A stretch of 10,249 nt of DNA from Actinomycetota bacterium. Lineage in GTDB: Bacteria > Actinomycetota > Thermoleophilia > UBA2241. Under the pieces are notes generated by a model. It had not been told where the DNA came from, ran no database searches, and saw only the letters and a program-made list of their open reading frames with translations. Positions 1 to 7,087 of the stretch are shown here, one piece after another (the first letter of the stretch is position 1; every line of letters begins with the position of its first letter). The position numbers were made by a program, and so were the translations under genes. Where the stretch lies: positions 1 to 10,249 of the forward strand of contig JAPLCL010000089.1 of assembly GCA_026392265.1 (NCBI GenBank), read 5' to 3'.

Positions 1-657
1 TGGACCGCGCCGCACCCAGAGTACCGGTCCAGTGTCGAGGAGGTCGTGAGCTACGCGCTCGTCGATGGCGAGATGCTGGCCTTCGTCGACCCGCTGCTGC
101 CGCCCGAGGGCGACGTGCGGCGGGCGCCGCTGCTCGCCGACATCGACGGCCTGATCGGCGACGCCCGGCACCTCGAGCTCCTCGTCACCAACCCCTACCA
201 CACGCGCAGCGTCGAGACGCTCTACGAGCGCTACTCCCGCACCGTGCCCACGCTCATCTGGGGGCATCCGGGCGTGAAGAAGCGGCTCACGCGCCTGGCG
301 CCACTCGAGGTCATCCCGCAGAGCGCCACCGGCGAGGCGGCCGAGATCGCCGACGGCGCCGTCCTTGCCTACACCATCGGCAAGCCGCGGCGCAGTGAGT
401 ACCCGCTGTACTTCCCCGGTCTGCGCGCCGTCGTCTTCGGCGACGCCGTGGTCGGCACGGAGGGCGGCGTGCGCTTCTGGAACCAGAGCTCGGGCACCGG
501 CGCCGGCTGGTACCGCGACGTCTTCGCGGTCACGCTGCGGCCGTTGGCCGAGCAGGACGTCGAGTACGTCCTCACGACGCACGGGCCGGCCGTGCTCGCG
601 GACGGGCGGCGAGCGCTCGAAGAGTGCCTCGCCGCGCCGCCGGTCGACCTGTACTGA
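1..657 (+). CDS. MBL-fold hydrolase-like protein, 5' end cut off by window
   Basis: The reading frame is open from base 1 (WTAPHPEYRSS...) into the first possible start at 46 (GTG), so the gene begins upstream and at least 218 residues are present. The opening WTAPHPE and the strand pattern SYALVDGEMLAFVDPLLPPEGD resemble actinobacterial proteins annotated as MBL-fold metallo-hydrolases, where this part forms the first beta strands. Where a functional enzyme would have HxHxDH after the strand LELLVT, this protein has NPYHTRSVETLYERY, with one His only. A later strand carries VVFGDAVVG, and near the C-terminus there is TTHGPAVLADGRRALEECL. The usual binuclear metal site therefore looks incomplete, so catalytic activity is doubtful. 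The gene ends 24 bp before the stop codon of the convergent kinase gene. Family assignment rests on remembered sequence patterns; the CDS itself is secure. Confidence 0.72.
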   Translation, partial: WTAPHPEYRSSVEEVVSYALVDGEMLAFVDPLLPPEGDVRRAPLLADIDGLIGDARHLELLVTNPYHTRSVETLYERYSRTVPTLIWGHPGVKKRLTRLAPLEVIPQSATGEAAEIADGAVLAYTIGKPRRSEYPLYFPGLRAVVFGDAVVGTEGGVRFWNQSSGTGAGWYRDVFAVTLRPLAEQDVEYVLTTHGPAVLADGRRALEECLAAPPVDLY

Positions 658-660
658 GCC

Positions 661-682
661 GGGCTACGTCGGCGGCGTGCCC
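661..682. terminator. Possible hairpin between convergent genes
   Basis: GGGC (661-664) and ACG (666-668) can pair with CGT (676-678) and GCCC (679-682), giving a 7-bp stem with one bulged T and a 7-nt loop. It lies between two converging stop codons and touches the stop of the kinase gene. There is no T tract on either side, so this is a weak candidate for a shared transcription terminator. Confidence 0.22.
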
Positions 683-2400
683 TAGTCCGCGCGTTGTTGG
701 GCGCGGCGCCTGCGCCACTCGGCGCGCACCATCCTCGTGAGCAGCACGACGACGCTGGCGATGGCCGCGAACAGCACCACGCGGTACCCCACCGCTTCCA
801 CCCGGGTCAGGTTTGGCCGGCTCACGAGGATCGACGAGCCGATGATGAGCGCCGAGACGATCAGCGCGTACGCGATCAGCGTGAATCCCGCCTGCAGGCG
901 CTCCATCACCTGCTCGAAGCCGGTGGGCCGTATGGAAACCCGGAACTCACCCTCGCCGGCGCGCCGTAACACGCGCGTGGCCTGCACCGGCAGATCGTCG
1001 AAGAAGCGGGCGTAGGCCCGCGCCGAACGCAGCGTGGCCTTGAAGATCCGCTCGGGGCCGAACTGCTCGGGCAGGAGCTTCTTCGCAAACGGCTTGGCCA
1101 GGTCCACCAGGCGATACGTGGGGTCGATCTGGCCGGCGACGCCGTCGACCATGCCCAGCGTGGTCAGCAGCACCGTGAGCTCGGTGGGCAGGTGCAGCTG
1201 GTGGGCGCGCATCATCGTCAGCAGCTTCTGCACGAGGTCGTCGAGGCCTCCGCCCATCGTCTGGGAGCGGCGGTACGCGGCCATGATCTGGCCGAGCTCC
1301 ACCTCGAGCTGGGCGATGTCGGCGTGCGGCGGCGCGCCGCACATCATGAGCACCGCCTCGGTCGCTCCACGAACGTCGTCGTCGAACACCGCGAGAAGCA
1401 TGTCGAAGACGGCGTCGCGGTTGCGCTGTGAGATGCTCGCCGTGCGCCCGAAGTCGACGAAGGCCACGCGCCCGTCGGGCATGGCGAAGAGGTTCCCGGC
1501 GTGCGGGTCGGCGTGATAGAAGCCCATCTCGAAGATCTGCTGGAAGTAGCAGCCCACGCCGACCTCCACGAGGCGCTCGCCGCTGACGCCGGCTACCTCC
1601 CCGCCCTCGAGCTTGGTGGCCGACACGCCGTCGATGAAGTCCATCGTGAGCACGTACTGGGTGCTGTGGTCCCAGTAGACGGCCGGGAACAGCACGTCCT
1701 TGCTCTCGGCAAACTCCGCGCGAAAGCGCTCGAGAGCGTGGCCTTCGTGGCGATAGTCCAGCTCGGAGCGCAGGATCGTGGCGAACTCCTCGGCGAGGGA
1801 AGCGACGTCGAAGTCCCTGCCCCACTGCGTGTGGATGGCAAGCCGGTGTGCCTGCTCGATGAGGATCTCGAGATCGATGTCCATGGTCTCGGTGACGCCG
1901 GGCCGCTGCACCTTGACCGCCACCGGCGTGCCATCGGGCAGCGTGGCGCGGTAGACCTGGCCGATGCTCGCGGCAGCCAGGGGTACCGGGTCGAAGGTCG
2001 CGAAGAGCTCCTCGACGGGGTGCCCGAGCTCGTCCTCGATGCGAGCCTTGATCTCCTCCCAGGGCAGCGTGGGCACGTCGTCCTGCAGCTTGGAGAGCTC
2101 CTCGGCGAGGTCCGGGGTGACGAGGTCGCGGCGCGTGGCGAGGATCTGGCCGGCCTTGACGAAAGCCGGCCCGAGGCGCTCGAGCGCATGGCGGATGCGC
2201 ACGGCGCGCGGAAGCTCCTGCTCTTTGACGCCGGGGTCGCCCTCGCGGCGCGCCGCCTCCGGCGGCGCGTTCTCCTCAAGCCCCCCGCCCTTGAAGAGGT
2301 TGAGCACGCGCTCGTCCCACAGCACGGCGGCGATCTCGCGATACCTCGCGCGCCGGCGTGCGCCGCGGCTGAGCGAAGCCGTCTCGTCTTTCCTGGCCAT
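682..2400 (-). CDS. ABC1/UbiB-family atypical protein kinase-like membrane protein
   Basis: This 572-residue protein shows the full signature set of the ABC1/UbiB/ADCK family: KxGQ motif (KAGQ, 82-85), Ala-rich loop AAASIGQ (142-148) in place of the usual glycine-rich loop, lysine in VAVKVQRPG (K163), ExD in SELDY (213-215), catalytic loop HADPHAGN (296-303) and DFG (316-318). Two hydrophobic helices at about 505-526 and 537-557 anchor the C-terminus, followed by an Arg-rich tail. Relatives act as ATPases/kinases linked to isoprenoid quinone or lipid metabolism; the substrate here is unknown. An upstream in-frame ATG at 2571 exists, but the ATG at 2400 is preferred: it has GGGAGGG just upstream and starts a normal family N-terminus. 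The longer start would read through the CTCAG box array. The gene faces away from the exporter operon, and no functional link to it is visible. Confidence 0.9.
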   Translation of the reverse strand: MARKDETASLSRGARRRARYREIAAVLWDERVLNLFKGGGLEENAPPEAARREGDPGVKEQELPRAVRIRHALERLGPAFVKAGQILATRRDLVTPDLAEELSKLQDDVPTLPWEEIKARIEDELGHPVEELFATFDPVPLAAASIGQVYRATLPDGTPVAVKVQRPGVTETMDIDLEILIEQAHRLAIHTQWGRDFDVASLAEEFATILRSELDYRHEGHALERFRAEFAESKDVLFPAVYWDHSTQYVLTMDFIDGVSATKLEGGEVAGVSGERLVEVGVGCYFQQIFEMGFYHADPHAGNLFAMPDGRVAFVDFGRTASISQRNRDAVFDMLLAVFDDDVRGATEAVLMMCGAPPHADIAQLEVELGQIMAAYRRSQTMGGGLDDLVQKLLTMMRAHQLHLPTELTVLLTTLGMVDGVAGQIDPTYRLVDLAKPFAKKLLPEQFGPERIFKATLRSARAYARFFDDLPVQATRVLRRAGEGEFRVSIRPTGFEQVMERLQAGFTLIAYALIVSALIIGSSILVSRPNLTRVEAVGYRVVLFAAIASVVVLLTRMVRAEWRRRRAQQRAD

Positions 2401-2530
2401 CGAGCCCTCCCCTCGCCGGCGGCAAGTCGCCGCCGGGCGTGTCACATCCTGGCTGTGTATTCCCCAAGCGGAGGGAGGCCACCTGCCGCGGCGCGGCGGC
2501 GGGCTCCGGTCGGCGCACTTGGAGCGGTCA

Positions 2531-2574
2531 CTCAGGTCATTCTCAGGTGAATCCCAGCGCAAACTCAGCATCGA
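2531..2574 (+). promoter_or_regulatory. Four 11-bp phased CTCAG boxes (candidate response-regulator array A)
   Basis: Pentamers CTCAG (2531), CTCAG (2542), CCCAG (2553) and CTCAG (2564) recur at exactly 11-bp spacing; the first two extend to CTCAGGT. OmpR/PhoB-type regulators bind tandem half-sites of about one helical turn, so this is a likely operator. It points toward the exporter operon and ends 73 nt before its start codon. Very similar arrays lie at 9391-9417 and 9450-9476 beside a gene for such a regulator. That the encoded regulator binds here is inference. Confidence 0.68.
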
Positions 2575-2601
2575 GTGCGAGCCTTACTGCCTGCTCGTAC
2601 T
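2574..2601 (+). promoter_or_regulatory. 8-bp dyad in the exporter operon leader
   Basis: AGTGCGAG (2574-2581) and CTCGTACT (2594-2601) are inverted copies apart from one G-T pair, separated by 12 nt. The dyad starts just after the last CTCAG box, where the core promoter or the transcript start would lie. It could be a second operator for a dimeric repressor or a 5'-leader hairpin. The sequence does not decide between these. Confidence 0.35.
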
Positions 2602-2641
2602 TCGTTCGAGGGGGTTCATCATCATCGACCCGACTGCGGTC

Positions 2642-3346
2642 ATGAGCGCAGACGACGTCATCCTGGAGGCGCGCGGCATCGAGCGGACGTATCGCCGCGG
2701 CGAGTTCGCCGTTCCCGTCCTGAGGGACCTGGACCTCGAGGTAAAGCGCGGGGAGTGGGTCGCCTGTACAGGGCGATCGGGCTCCGGCAAGTCCACCCTT
2801 CTCAACGTTCTCGGCCTGCTGGACAGCGCCGATGCCGGCACCTACCTGCTCGCCGGTCACGACGTCTCCGTCCTCGACGATACCGGCAGGGCGAAGCTGC
2901 GCAACCGCCTCTTGGGCTTCGTCTTCCAGCTCCATAACCTGCTGCCGCGCACGTCCGCGCTCGAGAACGTGGCCACGCCCCTTGTCTATCGAGGCGTGGG
3001 GCGCGCCGAACGTTTGCGGCGTGCCGAGGCCGCCCTGGAAGCCGTGGGCATGGCCGACCGCGCAGACCACGACCCCGGCGAGCTGTCCGGCGGCCAGATG
3101 CAGCGCGTCGCCATCGCCCGCGCCCTCATCGGCGACCCCGAGGTGCTGCTCGTCGACGAGCCCACCGGCAACCTCGACCTCACGGCGACAAGGGAGGTCC
3201 TCGATATCCTGGACCGCCTCCATGCGGAGGGCCGCACCATCCTCATGATCACCCACGAAGAAGACGTTGCCGGGCACGCCGACCGGCGGCTGGTGCTTCG
3301 AGACGGCAGATTGCACGACCACGACTCCGCGGAGGCACACGTATGA
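2642..3346 (+). CDS. ABC exporter ATPase, MacB/LolD type
   Basis: This 234-residue nucleotide-binding subunit energises export, presumably by the permease encoded last in the same operon (5837-7030). All ATPase motifs are intact: Walker A GRSGSGKST (44-52), Q-loop Gln96 in FVFQLHNLLP, signature LSGGQ (148-152), Walker B VLLVDEP (168-174, with E173), and H-loop His205 in MITHEED. TGNLD after Walker B and the Q-loop context are typical of the MacB/LolD/FtsE group. The frame is open well upstream, but ATG 2642 is the only canonical start near the family N-terminus. It has no good ribosome-binding site close by; a GAGGGGG lies about 28 nt upstream, which is odd. The stop overlaps the next start as ATGA, implying translational coupling. 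The CTCAG array upstream suggests two-component control. Confidence 0.93.
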   Translation: MSADDVILEARGIERTYRRGEFAVPVLRDLDLEVKRGEWVACTGRSGSGKSTLLNVLGLLDSADAGTYLLAGHDVSVLDDTGRAKLRNRLLGFVFQLHNLLPRTSALENVATPLVYRGVGRAERLRRAEAALEAVGMADRADHDPGELSGGQMQRVAIARALIGDPEVLLVDEPTGNLDLTATREVLDILDRLHAEGRTILMITHEEDVAGHADRRLVLRDGRLHDHDSAEAHV

Positions 3347-4207
3347 AGTCACTCGACCGGCGTCTTCCGGGACCCTGGTGCCGCTCCCGTCGCTGCGGCC
3401 TTCTCAGCGCCCTCTTCGTCGTGATGGTCGCGGCCCTCGCCGCAGTGCTCATCGGCGGCTGTGGCGGCTCCGCCGGCACCCCGGCCGCGACGGGCCAAGG
3501 CGGAGGCGCCACGCCGATCCAGATCCTCACACCGGTAGAGCGCGGGGACCTCGTGCAGTCGGTGACCGGGAGCGTCAAGCTCGTCGTGTCCAAGGGCAAG
3601 ACGACGGTCGTGGCCCTCGTCCACACCGCCCGCCGGCGGACAGGGCGGCGCGAGCGGCATGCCCCTGCCTCAAGGCGGCCAGAGCGGCGCTCCCTTCCCG
3701 CAGGGCGGCGCGAGCGGCATGCCCCTGCCTCAAGGCGGCGCAAGCGGCATGCCCTTCCCGCAGGGCGCTCAGGGCGGCTTCGGCGACGGCGGCTTCGGAG
3801 GCCGCGGCACGCCGGGCACCGTGACCGCCGTGAAGACCAACACCGACGGCTCTGCCGCGGTGACGATCAGCGTCAAGAAGCTGCCGGCCGGCGCCACCGC
3901 CAAGTCCGTCGGCCTCGCGACCATCGCGACCAAGATCCTCGCCGCCGACGTCATCGTCATCCCCACGGCGGCGATCAAGGGCAGCGGCGAGTCGGCCACC
4001 GTCCAGGTAGTGGCGGGCGGCAAGACGAGCACACGCCCGGTCGTCGTCGGCCGGCAGGCGGGCGCGCAGTCCGAGATCGTCTCCGGGCTGAGCGTCGGCG
4101 AGAACGTCGTCTGGACCCGTTCCTTCCCGGGCGGAGGGTCCTTCGGCGGGAGCGGCAGCCCCTTCCCGGGCCAAGCCCAGCAGGGATCTGCCGGGAGCAC
4201 CCAGTGA
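3343..4207 (+). pseudogene. Membrane-fusion-type lipoprotein adaptor, frame-broken
   Basis: The start overlaps the ATPase stop (ATGA), with GGAGG about 8 nt upstream. The first frame gives a basic N-terminus, a hydrophobic segment (about 20-37) and a lipobox-like LIGGC (C40). It continues with TPVERGDLVQSVTGSVKL and KGKTTVVAL, which parallels TGTISDTVQADFTL and GTTTIAL in the next gene. After about 3618 that frame becomes Arg-rich nonsense. The frame one base further on gives STPPAGGQGG, a Gly/Pro repeat, and then an adaptor C-terminal half (VTAVKTNTDGSAAVTISVKK, VIVIPTAAIKG, SEIVSGLSVGENVVW), ending at 4207. One extra base (or two lost) in about 3613-3640 joins both parts into a protein of about 287 residues that binds the permease or the wall on the outer face. 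The break may be real or a sequence error. GC-rich third positions favour the second frame after the break. Confidence 0.75.
3641..3766 (+). repeat. 30-nt tandem repeat coding for QGGASGMPLP-like units
   Basis: In the second frame of the adaptor, four 10-residue units follow each other (3641, 3671, 3701, 3731): QGGASGMPLP, QGGQSGAPFP, QGGASGMPLP and QGGASGMPFP, then a partial QGAQGG. Units 1 and 3 start identical 39-bp stretches, 3641-3679 and 3701-3739, giving a 60-bp period. It encodes a flexible Gly/Pro linker between the two adaptor halves. Such DNA is prone to slippage and assembly error, and the frame break lies just before it. Confidence 0.85.
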
Positions 4208-4257
4208 GCGGTAGGAAAAGCTGTGCGCGGCACACGACGCCGGCTCGCATGGCGCCC

Positions 4258-4267
4258 GGAGGAGGAG
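4258..4267 (+). promoter_or_regulatory. Strong ribosome-binding site of the second adaptor gene
   Basis: Three GGA/GGAG repeats in a row end 7 nt before ATG 4275. This fixes the start. It also lets the second adaptor be translated independently of the frame-broken gene 67 bp upstream. Confidence 0.8.
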
Positions 4268-4274
4268 ACAAGGC

Positions 4275-5840
4275 ATGAAGAAGCATAAGCGCTGGTGGAT
4301 CGCGGCGATCGTCGTGGTCGTGGTGGCCGCGGGCGTGGTGGGAGGAGTGCTGTGGTTTGGCCGCAGTACGACTCCCACCGTCCGCTACCTGACGGCCACC
4401 GCGGCCACGGGGACCATCTCCGACACCGTCCAGGCAGACTTCACGCTGGCGGCCGCCCAAGGCACGACGACCATCGCGCTGGGCGGCAGCTCGTCGAGTA
4501 GCTCCAGCGCAGCGCCGAGCAGCACCAGCTCGACGACCATCAGCAGCTCCTCCTACGCCCTGGCGGGAGCCGTGTCCGGCGCCGCCACGACGTTCGTCAC
4601 CTTCAGCGGCACGACTTCGCCTTCTCCGTCGCCGTCAGTCACCACGACCAGCACGCCGACGCCGACGCCGGCACCGACGAGCACGTCGACCCCGGCGCCC
4701 CGGCCGACCTCATCGGGCGGCAGTAGCGGCGGGTCGAGTGGGTCGGGCAGCCTCGGCGCGAGCTCGACCGGCAGCGGCACGAGCGCGACGGGCAGCTCGA
4801 CCGCGTCGACGGGCGTGAGCGGCGTCGTGACGCGGCTCCTGCTGCCGTCCGGCGCCCGGCCCCAGACGCTCCAGCGCCTGCTCACCGTGTCGGGCAGACC
4901 CGTGTTCGCCTTCGTCAGCTCCACGCCGCTGTTCAAGACGCTCTCCGTCGATCTCTCGTCGGGCAGCCAGACGGCGAACGTGGCTGCGCTGCAGCGCGCC
5001 CTCAAGACGCGCGGCTACTACAGGGGCAGCGTCAACGGCAAGTTCGGCGCGTCGACGGAGACCGCGCTGAAGAAGTGGCAGGCCGATCAAGGCGTCGGCA
5101 AGACCGGCACGCTCACGACCACACGGTTCGTCTGGATCCCACGGGGAAGCATCCTGTACTCCTGGACCGTGGCTCTCGGCAGCCAGGTGAGCGGCGGTGC
5201 GGCGCTCGCCACCGTCGGCGCTCCGCGTGACCTCGTCGCCCAGGCGCTCATCAGCCAGGCGGACATCGTCGACCTGAAGGTGGGGCAGAAGGCCACGCTC
5301 ACCATCGACGGCTCGATCGGCGATGCGTTCAGCGGCACCATCAGCTCCATCGACACGCAGCCCGCCTCGTCGTCCTCGACGGGCGGTTCGTCGAGCACGG
5401 TGCAGTACACGGTGGAGTTCGCGCCTCACGGCCTGCCGACGCAGGCCAGATCCGGCATGACGGGGACGCTCGCGATCATCCTCGCAGAGCGCCAGAACGT
5501 GCTGATCGTGCCCACCCGCGCCGTGTCCGGCACGTCCACGACGACCTACGTCCGGGTCGTGAGCGACGGCAAACCGGTCCTCCGTCAGGTAACGACCGGC
5601 ATGGCCACCTCGACCTCCACGGAGATCGCCAGCGGGCTCACCGCCGGTGAGGTGGTGGTGACGGGTACGATCACCAGTGGGGCCTCGAGCACCGGGACCA
5701 GCACCACCAACGGCAGTGGAATGGGCGGCCTCGGCGGCTTCCCCTCCGGCGGCTTCCCCTCCGGCGACTTCCCCGCGGGTGGTCCTCCCGCCGGAGGCAC
5801 CCAGGGCGGCGGCGCCGTACCGTCCGGTGGCGGCCAATGA
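4275..5840 (+). CDS. HlyD/MacA-like adaptor with peptidoglycan-binding domain
   Basis: This 521-residue protein has KKHKRWW then one membrane helix (8-28), so it is anchored with the bulk outside. A short adaptor strand set (38-69) is followed by a Ser/Thr/Pro/Gly linker (about 70-180), then VSGVVTRLLLPSG. A peptidoglycan-binding type 1 domain follows (about 222-285: NVAALQRALKTRGYYRGSVNGKFGASTETALKKWQ). Next come a beta-barrel segment (318-405: VAQALISQADIVDLKVGQKATLTI, SGMTGTLAIIL) and the membrane-proximal part (406-464: NVLIVPTRAV, STEIASGLTAGEVVV). A Gly/Phe/Pro tail ends it. The coiled-coil hairpin that contacts TolC in diderm bacteria is absent, and the wall-binding domain suggests anchoring to peptidoglycan. 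The stop overlaps the permease start as ATGA, so the two are probably made together. Confidence 0.88.
   Translation: MKKHKRWWIAAIVVVVVAAGVVGGVLWFGRSTTPTVRYLTATAATGTISDTVQADFTLAAAQGTTTIALGGSSSSSSSAAPSSTSSTTISSSSYALAGAVSGAATTFVTFSGTTSPSPSPSVTTTSTPTPTPAPTSTSTPAPRPTSSGGSSGGSSGSGSLGASSTGSGTSATGSSTASTGVSGVVTRLLLPSGARPQTLQRLLTVSGRPVFAFVSSTPLFKTLSVDLSSGSQTANVAALQRALKTRGYYRGSVNGKFGASTETALKKWQADQGVGKTGTLTTTRFVWIPRGSILYSWTVALGSQVSGGAALATVGAPRDLVAQALISQADIVDLKVGQKATLTIDGSIGDAFSGTISSIDTQPASSSSTGGSSSTVQYTVEFAPHGLPTQARSGMTGTLAIILAERQNVLIVPTRAVSGTSTTTYVRVVSDGKPVLRQVTTGMATSTSTEIASGLTAGEVVVTGTITSGASSTGTSTTNGSGMGGLGGFPSGGFPSGDFPAGGPPAGGTQGGGAVPSGGGQ
5736..5780 (+). repeat. 15-nt tandem repeat in adaptor C-terminal tail
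   Basis: Two perfect 15-nt copies (5736-5750 and 5751-5765) and a diverged third (5766-5780) encode GFPSG, GFPSG and DFPAG at residues 488-502. This is a short flexible tail. A Gly/Pro-rich tail also ends the upstream adaptor (FPGGGSFGGSGSPFPGQ). Confidence 0.8.
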
Positions 5841-7030
5841 CGGTCTTCCTCGAGTCGCTGCGCCTGGCGTTCTCGAGCCTGCGGGCCAACCCGCTGCGGG
5901 CGCTCCTCACGATCCTCGGGATCGTGATCGGCGTTGCCGCCGTGGTGGCGCTGACGTCCATCGGTGGCGGCTCCGCGCGTGCCGTGGAGAACCGCTTCAA
6001 CGCCTTCGGCACAGACACCATCACCGTGCAGACCAGCCGCTTCTCCTCGAACGCGACGGCATTGACGGCCGGCGACCTGGCGGCCATCAAGGCCACCCCG
6101 GGGGTCAAGACCACCGTGTACACGGTCGACACCAACGCGACCGTGACTGCCGGCTCCAGCACGGCCATGGAGACGATCACCGGCACCTTTCCGCGGATCA
6201 AGGCGATCGACCATCTCACGGTGGCCGCCGGCACCTTCTTCAGCGAGTTCGACGTGGCTCACGACCTGCCGGTCGCGGTGCTGGGGTCAACGGCGGCCGA
6301 GGACCTAGACCTCGCGCCGCTGCGCGCCGTGGGACAGACCGTCAACGTCGGCGGCGTACGCTTCCAGGTGATCGGCGTGCTAGCGTCGCAAGGGGGGATC
6401 AGCTTCGGTTCGGTGGATTCCAGCATTCTGGTGCCCCTGGGTTCGATCGAGGGACGTCTGGTCGGCTTTCACCCGGATATCTCGCAGATCCGCGTACAGT
6501 CGACGCCGGCGGCCGTGGACACCTTCTCGGACGCCGTTGAGAGCACGCTGCGCGAACAGCACGGCCTGTCGACCAGCGACCAGAACGACTTCCAGATCGT
6601 CAACGCCAGCTCGATCGCCTCGGCCGTCTCGTCGAGCACCAAGACGCTCACCGAGCTGATGGCGGCCATCGCCGCCATCAGCCTCGTGGTCGGCGGCATC
6701 GGCGTGGCCAATGTCATGCTCGTCACCGTGCGCGAGCGCACCCGCGAGATCGGCGTGCGTCGCGCCGTGGGCGCCACGCGCCGAGACATCGTCGTGCAGT
6801 TCCTTGTAGACGCGGTGGTCATCAGCCTGATCGGCGGCGTGGTGGGCCTGGGCGTGGGGTTTGCCGGCGCGTTCCTCGGCGGCTCGGCGCTCGACGTGAC
6901 GCCGGTGTTCTCGTGGACGGCGGTGATACTGGCCATCGTCGTGGCACTGGTCGTCGGCACGCTGGCCGGCATCGGCCCGGCTCTGCAGGCGTCTTCTGTC
7001 GAGCCGACCATAGCGCTTCGTTACGAGTGA
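5837..7030 (+). CDS. MacB-like ABC transporter permease
   Basis: This 397-residue integral membrane subunit has the MacB fold order: one N-terminal helix (about 20-42, LRALLTILGIVIGVAAVVAL), a large extracellular domain (about 45-270), then three helices of the FtsX domain (about 273-297, 320-346, 358-380). The cytoplasmic coupling segment RERTREIGVRRAVGATRRDI (299-318) and the ending EPTIALRYE are hallmark sequences of the family. MacB-type proteins are mechanotransmitters that drive export of substrates from the outer face of the membrane. The start codon overlaps the adaptor stop (ATGA). It probably works with the ATPase at 2642-3346 and the adaptor(s) between them. The substrate is unknown; macrolide or peptide export would be a guess from family members. 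Confidence 0.92.
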   Translation: MTVFLESLRLAFSSLRANPLRALLTILGIVIGVAAVVALTSIGGGSARAVENRFNAFGTDTITVQTSRFSSNATALTAGDLAAIKATPGVKTTVYTVDTNATVTAGSSTAMETITGTFPRIKAIDHLTVAAGTFFSEFDVAHDLPVAVLGSTAAEDLDLAPLRAVGQTVNVGGVRFQVIGVLASQGGISFGSVDSSILVPLGSIEGRLVGFHPDISQIRVQSTPAAVDTFSDAVESTLREQHGLSTSDQNDFQIVNASSIASAVSSSTKTLTELMAAIAAISLVVGGIGVANVMLVTVRERTREIGVRRAVGATRRDIVVQFLVDAVVISLIGGVVGLGVGFAGAFLGGSALDVTPVFSWTAVILAIVVALVVGTLAGIGPALQASSVEPTIALRYE

Positions 7031-7039
7031 GCTGAGGCA

Positions 7040-7058
7040 GCGGCCGAGGTACGGTCGC
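7040..7058. terminator. Possible hairpin between the convergent transporter operons
   Basis: GCGGCCG (7040-7046) pairs with CGGTCGC (7052-7058), a 7-bp stem with one G-T pair and a 5-nt loop. It sits in the 57-bp gap between the two converging stop codons. No T run follows on either strand, so a terminator role is plausible but weakly supported. Confidence 0.3.
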
Positions 7059-7087
7059 AGAAACGAGCGGGCGGCCCGCCGCGTCAC

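Larger units (their letters stand above)
2401..2641. promoter_or_regulatory. Divergent intergenic region: kinase gene / ABC operon
   Basis: These 241 bp separate two divergent genes. The left side holds the ribosome-binding site of the kinase gene (GGGAGGG on the - strand, around 2405-2411) and a perfect 8-bp inverted repeat with a 5-nt loop at 2416-2436, which would fold in the kinase leader. The middle, about 2460-2525, is GC-rich with nothing recognised. The right side holds the CTCAG array (2531-2568) and an 8-bp dyad (2574-2601). No convincing -10 hexamer was found for either direction. Confidence 0.6.

Noticed and set aside
2416..2436. GC-rich hairpin before the kinase start, and a similar one at 9332-9346 before the second permease
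   Set aside because: Short GC stems are common by chance at this base composition; no riboswitch or attenuator pattern could be supported.
1501..2550. Long + strand open frame (349 codons) opposite the kinase gene
   Set aside because: It is antisense to a gene with a full set of kinase motifs; its composition is that of a GC-rich shadow frame with no recognisable domain.
2401..2571. N-terminal extension of the kinase gene to ATG 2571
   Set aside because: It would place coding sequence across the CTCAG array, has no family similarity, and ATG 2400 has a strong ribosome-binding site.
3620..4278. Continuation of the first adaptor frame to a stop at 4278
   Set aside because: The translation turns into Arg-rich low-complexity sequence, while the neighbouring frame encodes a proper adaptor C-terminal half.
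4710..5837. Long - strand open frame (375 codons) opposite the second adaptor
   Set aside because: Arg/Gly/Ala-rich shadow of a clear adaptor gene, with no motif or good start context.
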